The notes: a model not told the origin generated them from the letters alone. Positions 7,436 through 15,055 are shown, counted from the first letter of the stretch. The stretch: 64,000 bases of DNA from Amedibacterium intestinale (GCF_010537335.1 NZ_AP019711.1:1550001-1614000); one strand, 5' to 3'. A program made the numbers and translations.

Positions 7436-8920
7436 TTATTTAAACATATCTGGTAGCCAATGAGCTGGATCTACATCCATGAATTTAGCTCTTTCAAATC
7501 GATTTTTTTGATCAAATGGTATCGTACAATCAAAAATAGCTTTACATGCAACACCACGTGCTCGAATATGTGGTGAATATTCAGGTTGATTAGATGGATC
7601 TAATGGGTGACATTGAACTCCTGGGATGGTAATTACATCCAAGTCCGCCTGAAAACGTGTTGTCATTGCCCACATTACATCTTTCATATCAAAAGGATCA
7701 ACATCTTCATCAACTAGGAAAACATGTTTCAACTCAGCAAAAGCACTGAAAGCTAATAAGGCTGCCTGTCTTTGCCTTCCTTCATCAGATGGAACAGATT
7801 TCTTAAACTGCATAACTGCAATATATTTACCGCCTCCACTAGAAGCACAATACACATTTAACAACTTCCCAGGCATTGCTTTATCAACCATTGTTAATAT
7901 ACTTGCCTCAGTTGGAATACCAGCCATAGACACATGCTCTTCACTTGGACCAATACACGTTTGCATGATTGGATTTTTTCTTGTCGTTACAGCTTTAACC
8001 TTGATAATTGGAAGCTCAGGATTTGCTGGACCACAATATCCTGGAAACTCCGGCATTGCTTTACCTGTGTTAGAGTGTATATCCTCACGAATACGTTTTC
8101 CAGGTAAAATTTCTCCTTCAATAACATATTCAGCATTAGCAATAGCTTTTTCATTGATAGTCAAACATTGAACAAGTTCAACAGGTTTATTTCTGATTGC
8201 TCCAGCTGCCTGTAACTCATCATATCCTAATGGTGTTGTAGGTGCTTCAAAACAGGAAGCGATTTCGATAGCTGGATCCACACCGATACTAATTGATATC
8301 GGAAGTGGTTCCCCTTTTGCTTCTGCCAATTCTCTAAAATACCCAATATGACGTGCTCCAGGTTGTAAGAAAATAGAGATTTCATCCTTTGATTGAAAAC
8401 ACATACGATGAATCGTCACATCTGATTCTCCTGTTTCTGGATGAGAAGCATAGCACATACCTAACGTAATATATGGTCCTGCATCTTCTAATGTATTTGT
8501 AGGAGCAGGCACTAATTTTCTAATGTCGAAGTTCTCATCTGTTGCATAATATTTAACTTCTTGACATTTTGCTTTTTCATTTGGAATAACAACAGGTTTT
8601 ATAGGATTATTTACAGAATCCTTCAATAAAAAGCCTAATTTTTCTGGTTCACAACCTAATAAATATCCTACTCTTTTACGACTTGCTAATAAACCAATAG
8701 CAACTCTTGCTCCAGGATGACCTTTTATATTATTAAAGATCATTGCTGGTCCTTCTTGTGTTGGACGCATAACGGTTCCACCTGCACCAACATGACGATA
8801 TACTCCTGAAAGTTCCCCCATTGGATCAACTTCCACATTCGTTTCAACCAATTGTCCATCAATAGATTGTAATAACTCTAATGCTGAACGTAAATCAATA
8901 ACTTCGTTATTTAACATCAT
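7436..8920 (-). CDS. lpdC: UbiD-family non-oxidative hydroxyarylic acid decarboxylase
   Basis: 494 aa, the length of LpdC/BsdC-type enzymes. Removes the carboxyl group of hydroxylated benzoates using prenylated FMN made by the neighbouring UbiX. N-terminal ELLQSIDGQLVETNVEVDP and VYRHVGAGGTVMRP, then IFNNIKGHPGARVAIGLLASRKR; the centre has IHRMCF and QPGARHIGYF; the C-terminal half has TCIGPSEEHVSM and the DEDVDPFDMKDVMWAM acidic stretch. AGGAGGAAGTAA precedes the ATG pair at 8917-8920. First gene of a three-gene operon, with an upstream LysR-type box (8996-9014). Gallate or protocatechuate-like acids are plausible substrates; exact specificity cannot be read. Confidence 0.92.
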   Translation of the reverse strand: MMLNNEVIDLRSALELLQSIDGQLVETNVEVDPMGELSGVYRHVGAGGTVMRPTQEGPAMIFNNIKGHPGARVAIGLLASRKRVGYLLGCEPEKLGFLLKDSVNNPIKPVVIPNEKAKCQEVKYYATDENFDIRKLVPAPTNTLEDAGPYITLGMCYASHPETGESDVTIHRMCFQSKDEISIFLQPGARHIGYFRELAEAKGEPLPISISIGVDPAIEIASCFEAPTTPLGYDELQAAGAIRNKPVELVQCLTINEKAIANAEYVIEGEILPGKRIREDIHSNTGKAMPEFPGYCGPANPELPIIKVKAVTTRKNPIMQTCIGPSEEHVSMAGIPTEASILTMVDKAMPGKLLNVYCASSGGGKYIAVMQFKKSVPSDEGRQRQAALLAFSAFAELKHVFLVDEDVDPFDMKDVMWAMTTRFQADLDVITIPGVQCHPLDPSNQPEYSPHIRARGVACKAIFDCTIPFDQKNRFERAKFMDVDPAHWLPDMFK

Positions 8921-9283
8921 TTACTTCCTCCTATTTTTTACCAAAAGATTCTAGCATGCCAAAAACTCTTTAAACAATTCAAATTTAGCAACACTATATT
9001 CCAAAATAGAATAGTTTTTATAATCAATCATTTTCTTTCAATTCAAAAAAGATGAAACCATCTGCAAAGATATAAATATTTTAAAATTAAGCGTTATTTT
9101 ATATGATTTATTTTCAAACATTTGGTTTAATCCACTCTTATTTTTTTCAAAAGTGCTTGAAAAAAGATTAGAATATCCTTATGGTAAAGTTGTTGTTAAA
9201 AATCTAAATTTTAAGCAATGAAAAATTGTTATAATCCATGTATAGAAACAATAGTTAAATCACAATTTTCTAGGAGGTGTAAA
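8921..9283. other. Intergenic region upstream of ubiD
   Basis: 363 AT-rich bases. They hold the ubiD ribosome site and promoter region and the LysR-type box at 8996-9014; the part from about 9060 to 9270 shows nothing recognisable beyond the ribosome site of the next gene. Confidence 0.5.
8996..9014. promoter_or_regulatory. Putative LysR operator, copy 2 (ubiD promoter)
   Basis: ATATTCCAAAATAGAATAG; with the preceding bases it forms the dyad CTAT(A)TTC...GAATAG. It matches 4995-5013 at 16 of 19 positions and lies 76 bp upstream of the ubiD start. Confidence 0.6.
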
Positions 9284-9460
9284 ATGAAAAAGAAGAATGA
9301 TAAAATTGCAGGAGTGTGTTCTCTAGCAGCAGCTATATGCTTCTTCATTAGTGCAGCTATTATTTTTTTTAACAAAGGGAATATGACAGTTGTTCATTTA
9401 TGCTTAGGTGCTTGTTTTCTATGTTTCTCATCCATGTATTTTAGTAAAAATAAAACGTAA
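9284..9460 (+). CDS. Small two-helix membrane protein
   Basis: 58 aa from ATG 9284, which follows TAGGAGGTG at ideal spacing; the upstream in-frame ATG at 9218 has no ribosome site. Lys-rich start (MKKKNDK), then two hydrophobic segments (about residues 9-28 and 35-51) joined by a short FFNKGNM loop, and a basic tail. No family recognised. Followed 52 bp later by another membrane-anchored gene in the same direction, possibly co-transcribed. Confidence 0.65.
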   Translation: MKKKNDKIAGVCSLAAAICFFISAAIIFFNKGNMTVVHLCLGACFLCFSSMYFSKNKT

Positions 9461-9512
9461 TTAAAATTAGAAGTTGTTAATATATAGTTATTAAGTATGG
9501 AGGTAGCAGTAG

Positions 9513-9974
9513 ATGGCAACGGATGAATTTGAAAAAGAAAATGAAAAAATTGCATGGATCATGGCAGGAATCATACTAATCATCACAGTAGTATTGATTG
9601 GAACATTGCTGTGGTCAACTCATCAAGATGCACAGAGCGGGAATGCATATGAAATTCGTTTGGAAGATGATTGCATAGGATTTGATGGAATAACTGCAGA
9701 TTTGGTAAAATTCAAGGATATAAAAGAGATTAAGCTCCTGGAAAAACTGCCACATGGAATGAAATCAGGCGGTGGAATCGGCACTAATGAATTATCTGTT
9801 GGAGATTTTAAATTTGATGAAATTGGAAAATGTCGTGCATATCTTTACAATGATAAAAGCCCTTATATTTACTTGAAAACGGATAAAGTATTTCTATTCA
9901 ATCAGTTTAACCCCAGTGATACTAGAGAACTTTATAATGAAATAAAAAAGCAAATCAGTCATAAACAAAAATAA
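9513..9974 (+). CDS. Membrane-anchored protein with a bacterial PH-like domain
   Basis: 153 aa, GGAGG ribosome site. One transmembrane helix at about residues 13-33 (IAWIMAGIILIITVVLIGTLL). The outer part (about 45-148) is predicted beta-rich: EIRLEDDCIGFDG, LVKFKDIKEIKLLEKLP, GKCRAYLY, YIYLKTDKVFLFNQ, ending NEIKKQI. The pattern resembles small bacterial PH-domain proteins that report a profile value for a membrane. Function unknown; this is a fold-level guess. Confidence 0.6.
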   Translation: MATDEFEKENEKIAWIMAGIILIITVVLIGTLLWSTHQDAQSGNAYEIRLEDDCIGFDGITADLVKFKDIKEIKLLEKLPHGMKSGGGIGTNELSVGDFKFDEIGKCRAYLYNDKSPYIYLKTDKVFLFNQFNPSDTRELYNEIKKQISHKQK

Positions 9975-10070
9975 TTAACCGTGTACAATTTCTGCCATAT
10001 CGTATAAGGTCAAAGTGTATTGTTGTATAATAAATTTTAAGAGGTAAATATACGAATTTAGCAAACCTAT

Positions 10071-10230
10071 TCATCTAAAAAAAGTCTTCATCATAATCGA
10101 ATACAATACATTCCAGATTAGTAAACAAAGCCATATATAAATAAAAACTGTAAATCCCTATAAAATAAGAACTTACAGCATTCTTTTCATGGCACCCTCT
10201 ACGAGAATCGAACTCACAACTAACCTTTAA
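10071..10230 (-). repeat. Left direct repeat of island, with tRNA-Arg(CCU) 3'-half remnant
   Basis: Diverged copy of 14691-14874. It contains the tRNA terminator hairpin region (CTGTAA..TTACAG) and, at 10189-10230, 42 bases equal to the 3' half of tRNA-Arg(CCU) (anticodon loop through CCA) with a few changes. The 5' half of the tRNA is missing here, so no functional tRNA is encoded. This is the arrangement expected of an att-site duplicate left by integration at a tRNA 3' end. Confidence 0.65.
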
Positions 10231-10353
10231 AAGTAAGTCCTGTACCTAACGTTCAAGGGATGTCCAATGACATCTAATACTTTATTTTAATGAGCTTTTC
10301 ACGGTTTTGTTTTCCATCTGATACCACCCTGTAATAGCTAATTCAGAGGGATT

Positions 10354-10554
10354 TCAGATAGCCCTTTTAGCAATCGTTTTACACATCTGATAAAAAATGG
10401 TGGGCGTTGTCGGTGCAATTTTATGGTACAAAATGATATGTTGTATATCGTTTTGTAAGCCAGTTATATACCGTACATTCCTCAAACGTAATTTTCCATC
10501 ATTAAACTGATATGTATTATAACGCAATACCCAAAATCTGTAGTGAACATTTTC
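10354..10554 (-). pseudogene. Coding remnant, unrecognised
   Basis: A 66-codon stop-free stretch without a start codon, reading ENVHYRFWVLRYNTYQF..., LRLRNVRYITGLQND, then PTIFYQMCKTIAKRAI before TGA. Composition is protein-like. Probably the tail of a gene lost in island decay; no family recognised. Confidence 0.3.
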
Positions 10555-10642
10555 TTAACTTTTATGTACAGCAGCTCAAAAGCTGCTCGCCGGATTTCGA
10601 ATAAATTATTTGAGGTAGCAAACTGCGACCTCAAATAATTCG

Positions 10643-11386
10643 TTATTCTTCCGATTCCAGTTCTAATCTTTGCAAGATGTCCCTTGTAATTCCCACATCA
10701 TCAATCTTTGTTATACCAAAGCACTTTTTGCCGGCATCCTTCAGTGACGCTCCAATATGGTAAGCTATCCTGCGATCGAGAAGCAGGAATCGATCATGGA
10801 ACACATCCGTATATTTCACTTCCAACTCAGGATACTGTGCATTAAAGCTGTTCACATCCAACTCACTTAATCTTGTTCGATTGTGGGTATAAATGGTAAC
10901 TGCCACATTGTCCTTTTTCTTGGAGAGCAAATTAAGTGTTCCCACGTCTACGTATCCATCTATCAGTGTAATCTCATTATCTGCTTTTTGAATTAAACTG
11001 ACAATCAGGCTGAAAGCATCATAAATCTGTCCGTCAAAGAATACTTTCTGGTTGGCTTCCTGATGATCGGATATGTACTCAAATATTTGTTCAAGCTTTT
11101 CGTCCGTCTGCTTCTGGTATTCCAGCTGTTTTAATTCTACGTTACTGATACGCACAAAAAGTAAAGCGTTGTTGGTGATGAAGCGGCGCATTTCTACGAA
11201 AGCATCCATTATATTTATACTAACTTGAATTTCCACATCACTTCTTAAAACAGAAGATAACATAGCAATTCCTTGCTCTGTAAATACATAAGGTAGTTTT
11301 CTTCGCCCTCCATATCCATTATCCATCTCTTCAATTGAAAGCGAAAACGTTCCGGGAAACGTTTTCTTTGAAATATGAAGAATCAA
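10643..11386 (-). pseudogene. ORF6N-domain protein with PLD-like C-terminus, N-terminally truncated
   Basis: The conserved segment GGRRKLPYVFTEQGIAMLSSVLRSDVEIQVSINIMDAFVEMR (about residues 26-66) is the C-terminal half of the ORF6N DNA-binding domain; full relatives have about 80 more residues before it. The remainder has a helical linker (70-115), then a domain with HDRFLLLDRRIAYHIGASLKDAGKKC (about 195-222), a phospholipase D-like HxK/HxR-type signature often fused to ORF6N. The first 20 residues (MILHISKKTFPGTFSLSIEE) are read through the junction with the oppositely oriented AlbA_2 fragment. Truncation by rearrangement is the best reading; translation from an internal start cannot be excluded. 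Confidence 0.7.
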
Positions 11387-11943
11387 ATCTTATTGAATTA
11401 AAAAGAACACTTGATGAAAAAATGAAACCTGAAATTATTGCGTTTTTGAATAGCTATTTAGGTGGAACTATTTATGTTGGTGTTAATGATGATGGCTCAG
11501 TCTATGATTTCAGCATGGAAGAAAGAGATAGTAATGAATCTAGAGTTATTAACTGGATAAGAGATGAAGCCATTTATCCAAATTGTTCAGATTTTGTTAA
11601 ATTAACTCATAACGAAGATGGAGTTTTAGAAATTTGTATTGAATCAGGTAATAGGAAGCCTTATTACCTAAAATCAAAAGGTTTAAAGCCAAGCGGTGTT
11701 TATGTTAGATATGGAAGAAATAAAGCACAAGCAACTCAAGAAGAAATAGCTAGAATGATAAGAGAAAGTGAAGAAATCTCTTATGAATCATTAATTTCTA
11801 AAAATCAAAAATTAACGTTTCGAGAACTCCGAAGCATTATAAAACAAGGACTTTATAGCATTTTTGTCACTTACTTGCTGCATTTGCAAAAACTACTTAA
11901 AACAACTTATTGTAAATTTCATTTAAACTATATTAAGATTTAA
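11335..11943 (+). pseudogene. AlbA_2/Schlafen-type RecG-like regulator, 5' part of a split gene
   Basis: YEESNLIELKRTLDEKMKPEIIAFLNSYLGGTIYVGVNDDGSVYD (about residues 14-58) is the AlbA_2 DNA-binding fold of the large AlbA_2-HATPase_c_4 family, followed by GVYVRYGRNKAQATQEEIARMI. Homology ends near residue 170 (LTFRELR); the remaining C-terminal residues are unrelated. The missing ATPase-like half resumes at 13443. No ribosome site precedes the start, which overlaps the 5' end of the opposite ORF6N fragment; a palindrome (GAAAACGTT...AACGTTTTC, 11346-11369 region) marks this junction. The gene has probably lost its own start as well as being split. Confidence 0.7.
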
Positions 11944-11945
11944 TG

Positions 11946-12431
11946 TCAACGATTACCTCTTATTCTTTTATAGATTTCAAATTGTCTATTTATTTCATCT
12001 TCCAAGTTTAAGATCATACCTTTTGCCTCTAATATACGTTCTATAGCCTGTTCAGGGCTAAGTGTATGATATGGTAAAAATAATCCTCTCAATTCCTTTG
12101 GCTTTATAATTTTATAGACTCGAGTTGATGATAATTCATACGTATATGAAAAATATCTATACAAATATCCTATCCAATACATTTCGTTTTTTGTATATTT
12201 TACTGATCCATATTTCGATTCTTTATATTCTTCTTCTACTCGTTTAATTATATCTTTTGGTTGTATATTCATCTGTAAAATGCTTTCATTATCTATCATT
12301 TTTGCCACTTTACTATTCATAAATCTTCGCATAAATATTTCAGAGCTCGTTGATGTTAGTTGAATAGAAAGTTCAAAAGCATTTCCTTGTAAATCACACA
12401 ATAACAAACCATCTTTATCCATTTTTCTCAT
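11946..12431 (-). CDS. Partner protein of HTH-ART module, candidate antitoxin/accessory factor
   Basis: 161 aa from ATG 12431, which has AAGGTGA 6 nt upstream; the in-frame ATG at 12449 directly abuts the upstream stop and has no ribosome site. Mixed alpha/beta, soluble, with an N-terminal CDLQGNAFELSI strand pair, FMRRFMNSKVAKMID, a segment YWIGYLYRYFSYTYELSS near residue 88 and a C-terminal basic helix. No family recognised. Gene order (directly after the HTH-DUF3990 gene, essentially no spacer) and size suit a toxin-antitoxin or toxin-accessory pair; this is inference from context. Confidence 0.6.
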   Translation of the reverse strand: MRKMDKDGLLLCDLQGNAFELSIQLTSTSSEIFMRRFMNSKVAKMIDNESILQMNIQPKDIIKRVEEEYKESKYGSVKYTKNEMYWIGYLYRYFSYTYELSSTRVYKIIKPKELRGLFLPYHTLSPEQAIERILEAKGMILNLEDEINRQFEIYKRIRGNR

Positions 12432-12449
12432 TATTTTCACCTTATCCAT

Positions 12450-13304
12450 TTAGTATAAAATCTCATCAATATATTTACCTTTTCCTCTATACTGTATTCT
12501 TGCTAATTTTACTTTATCCTCTCCAAGTTTAGAATCAGAACTTCTCATTTCTTTATAATAGTTTTTCTCATTATCAGCAAGATATACACGTTCCACAATT
12601 TTTAATTGAGAAATAGCCAAATCACTCACAAAAACATACTGTTTTCCCAGATTCGTTGCAGCTAGACAATGTTTACATTGTTCATCTGTTATTTCTCCTT
12701 GAATAAAAGAATCAATAATTTTAAACATCCTATTATCTGCGATTGGTGCAATAATATAATCACAGTTTCTTGAATCTTTTATTATTTTTTGAATAATTGC
12801 ATGATCTTTATATTTATCTAAAGCTCCTCGATAATAGGCTATCGTCATCATCCATTCTTGATTTACTTGATACTCTTTACATTTTAAATTTTGACTATTA
12901 AAATCTAAATAATAAACAGATGACCCATTATATCCAGAGACAAAAGATATTGCCTGAGCATATGTTTCTCCAGTATAAAACCCTTGTCCAAAATCATTAT
13001 TTATTCTTCCAACATGTACATTTAAAGGTCCTTCTATAATCCTTTTAGCTCCGTGAAACAATAATTTATGATTTAAAGGTAATTTTTCTATCCATAACAT
13101 TTCTTTTAATCTATTTAATTGTATTTTTTTATCAAAAGCAAAATTATATACTAGTTCCATCAATTGATTTGAAGGATTATTTTTATGAAGTTCATTTCTC
13201 GAAATAGTTACCTGTTCTACTCCTATTTGTTCAGCTATCTCAAATTGAGTATAGCCTAGTATTTCTCTTATTGCCCTTAGATCATCTGCAAAATTATAAT
13301 CCAT
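12450..13304 (-). CDS. Fusion of Cro/CI HTH with DUF3990 (ADP-ribosyltransferase-like) domain
   Basis: 284 aa, AGGGTGAT before the ATG. Residues 5-60 are an XRE-type HTH (LRAIREILGYTQFEIAEQIGVEQVTISRNE). Residues about 80-240 match DUF3990: LLFHGAKRIIEGP, then NNDFGQGFYTGETYAQA, YYLDF, and CDYIIAPIADNRMFKIIDSFIQGEITDEQ followed by QYVFVSDLAISQLK. DUF3990 proteins are related to mono-ADP-ribosyltransferase toxins; the H-G / FGxGFYT pair fits the H-Y-[EDQ]-type active-site layout. The HTH, usually a separate antitoxin, is fused here. Upstream lie two tandem 19-bp operator-like repeats (13329-13386), suggesting self-repression. Domain calls firm, toxin role inferred. Confidence 0.82.
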   Translation of the reverse strand: MDYNFADDLRAIREILGYTQFEIAEQIGVEQVTISRNELHKNNPSNQLMELVYNFAFDKKIQLNRLKEMLWIEKLPLNHKLLFHGAKRIIEGPLNVHVGRINNDFGQGFYTGETYAQAISFVSGYNGSSVYYLDFNSQNLKCKEYQVNQEWMMTIAYYRGALDKYKDHAIIQKIIKDSRNCDYIIAPIADNRMFKIIDSFIQGEITDEQCKHCLAATNLGKQYVFVSDLAISQLKIVERVYLADNEKNYYKEMRSSDSKLGEDKVKLARIQYRGKGKYIDEILY

Positions 13305-13328
13305 AATATCACCCTAACTTATTTATAT

Positions 13329-13386
13329 CATATTACTTAAATAAGTTCAATAATAACTTTTTTATAACATATTACTTAAATAAGTT
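13329..13386. promoter_or_regulatory. Tandem operator-like repeats upstream of the HTH-ART gene
   Basis: CATATTACTTAAATAAGTT occurs twice, at 13329-13347 and 13368-13386 (39-bp period); each holds the dyad ACTTA-AA-TAAGT. The copies span the promoter position of the HTH-ART gene, 25-82 bp upstream of its start. Confidence 0.6.
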
Positions 13387-13442
13387 TTGTGTATCATTAT
13401 TGATAAAAAAAGAAGTATCTAAACTTCTCACAACAATTATTA

Positions 13443-14376
13443 CTAACGTTTAAAGAATTAAGGGAAAAATTTGAAGAAAAGAATTTAGACTTTAATAAGT
13501 TTAAGATGACCACATCAGGTTTTGTAGATCCTGAAAATCATCTTTATACAAATCTTGCATTTCGGTTTAGTGATCAATATGATATACCTACAAAAATGGC
13601 TGTTTATCAAGGTTTAAATCGTTCTGTTTTTCGTTCTAAAAAAGAGTTTCAGGGTTCTATTGTTAAACATATAGAAAGAGTTATGGAATATTATGAGGTT
13701 TGTAACGAAGTGCGAGTGATTATTGATGGAAAACCAACGAGAACAGAGATACCATCTTATGATATGTCTTCAGCACGTGAAGCTATATTGAACTGTTATT
13801 GTCATCGTGATTTTTCTCGAAAATTAAATATAAAGATTGAATTTTTCGATGATAGATGCGAAATTATTTCACCGAGTGTTTTTTTTTGATGGGTTAACTT
13901 TGGAAGATGCCTTAAATGGTTTGCAGAGTTTTATAAATGAAAATCTGGTTAAACTTTTATATAAGTTAGAGTATGTTGAAAACTATGCTTCTGGTCTTAC
14001 ACGTATTTTTCAAAATTCCAAAGAGTTAGGTATAGTTCCAGAAATTTATACATCATTATACATGTTTAAAGTTACTTTACCAAATAAAAATTATGAAGGC
14101 TTATATTTAAACCCTGAAAAACATATAGAGGATAATAAGGTAAAATCAAATGGCAGAGTAAATAGCGATATAAATGAAGAACATTTTCAACTTGAAAATC
14201 AAAAAGATATCGAAATCTTGGAAATAATTAGAGATAATCCAGGTATTAGACTAAAAGAGATAGCACCAAAGCTAAAAAGTAAATACCCTTCAATAAATTC
14301 AAATATCATTTATAAACGTATCAAAATATTAGATTCTTATATAGAGTTTAGAGGAATACCTAAGAAAGGTGGATAA
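13443..14376 (+). pseudogene. AlbA_2/RecG-like regulator, 3' part of the split gene, frameshifted
   Basis: Coding homology begins at 13443 (LTFKELREKFEEKNLDFNKF), repeating the LTFxELR motif at which the 5' part breaks off. It continues through the ATPase-like domain (SSAREAILNCYCHRDFS, DDRCEIISPS) and stops at 13887-13889. The continuation (DGLTLEDALNGLQSF, VENYASGLTRIF, and a C-terminal winged helix IRDNPGIRLKEIAPKLKSKYP) is in another frame. The shift coincides with a run of nine T at about 13878-13886. Removing the 1.6-kb HTH-ART insert and correcting the T run would restore an ordinary AlbA_2-HATPase protein. Confidence 0.75.
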
Positions 14377-14515
14377 CACCTTGTCGAACTCGTTCTATTA
14401 TCCCTAGTTTTGCATATTTAGATAACAAAGATTTAGATATTCCAATTTCTAACGCTTTAGCAGTAGTTATTGTATTATTATTCTTTCTCATTTCACATAC
14501 AAGTTTATTGAGCAT
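14360..14515 (-). pseudogene. AbiEi-type antitoxin N-terminal remnant
   Basis: A 51-codon frame with good ribosome site (GAGGTGA) reading MLNKLVCEMRKNNNTITTAK, then ALEIGISKSLLSKYAKLG and IIERVRQGV before sequence diverges and stops. This is the N-terminal winged-HTH signature of AbiEi-family (type IV) antitoxins, which are normally about 200 aa. Truncated within the island; its last 17 bases overlap the 3' end of the AlbA_2 gene. No AbiEii partner in the window. Confidence 0.6.
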
Positions 14516-14831
14516 AGCAATCACCTCTGTTTACTTTTGTATAGATGTTTTATTCAATTTCTATTCAAAAGTTAACTTATGTATTTTAGCTTTATTCATT
14601 ATCTACAGAACAAACAGAGATACACTTCTAATACAAACCTTACAAAACAAACTATAGAAACACCTTTTTCAAAAATTGTTATCAAGTCCATTCATCTAAA
14701 AAATCTTCATCATCGAAAACAATATATTATAAATTACGAAGCAAAGCTATATTTCACAGATAGGATTGTCAGCCAGAACAAACAAAAAAACTGTAAATTC
14801 CTATAAATAAGAACTTACAGCGTTATTTATA
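14516..14831. other. Non-coding right edge of the tRNA-Arg island
   Basis: AT-rich, no credible gene (a + strand frame at 14579-14806 has no ribosome site or family). Contains most of the right direct repeat (14691-14874) and the tRNA terminator. Confidence 0.5.
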
Positions 14832-14874
14832 TGGCACCCTCTGCGAGAATCGAACTCACAACTAACCCTTAGGA
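14691..14874 (-). repeat. Right direct repeat of island, overlapping tRNA-Arg(CCU)
   Basis: Matches 10071-10230 with scattered differences and small gaps: TTCATCTAAAAAA, TCTTCATCAT, CTGTAAAT..AGAACTTACAG, then the tRNA 3' half. The copies are 4.6 kb apart and bracket the degenerate gene set. Confidence 0.65.
14784..14820 (-). terminator. Terminator of tRNA-Arg(CCU)
   Basis: On the minus strand CTGTAAGTTC and GAATTTACAG form a stem followed by seven T, 12 nt after the CCA end. Confidence 0.7.
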
Positions 14875-14906
14875 GGGGCTTGTTATATCCATTTAACTAA
14901 GAGGGC
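14832..14906 (-). tRNA. tRNA-Arg (anticodon CCU)
   Basis: 75 nt with encoded CCA. Acceptor GCCCTCT pairs with AGAGGGT (G1-U72 wobble), anticodon stem AGCCC/GGGTT encloses CTCCTAA giving CCT, and the T arm is GTGAG-TTCGATT-CTCGC. Its 3' half is duplicated at 10189-10230, making it the apparent integration site of the neighbouring island. Confidence 0.92.
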
Positions 14907-15013
14907 AATTGCTTAATTAGTATATCATATTTGCATTAAGAAAAAAAGTTATGGCGCAAAACATTTTCCAGTCAATACCCCACAAAAATATGGAAGTATT
15001 TATCGAAATCATG

Positions 15014-15051
15014 AAAAAACCACTTTATCATAGCAAACAAAGTGGTTTTTT
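15014..15051 (-). terminator. Terminator of the YhgE-like gene
   Basis: Perfect 13-bp stem (arms 15014-15026 and 15039-15051, AAAAAACCACTTT type) with T tract on either strand, 5 bp after the yhgE stop. Confidence 0.85.
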
Positions 15052-15055
15052 CGTT

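Larger units (their letters stand above)
9975..10642. other. Non-coding/degenerate left edge of the tRNA-Arg island
   Basis: About 670 bases without an intact gene. Holds the left copy of a diverged direct repeat (10071-10230) that ends in a tRNA-Arg 3' half, a 66-codon coding remnant on the minus strand (10354-10554), and two inverted repeats: AGCAGCT/AGCTGCT at 10570-10587 and a 13-bp stem at 10604-10616/10628-10640 just after the ORF6N gene, without a clear T tract. Confidence 0.55.

Noticed and set aside
10189-10230. tRNA-Arg gene at the left end of the island
   Set aside because: Only the 3' half is present; the 5' acceptor, D arm and anticodon stem strand are missing, so it is listed as part of the repeat.
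14579-14806. Plus-strand 75-aa frame at the island's right edge
   Set aside because: No ribosome site, low-complexity AT-rich sequence overlapping the direct repeat.
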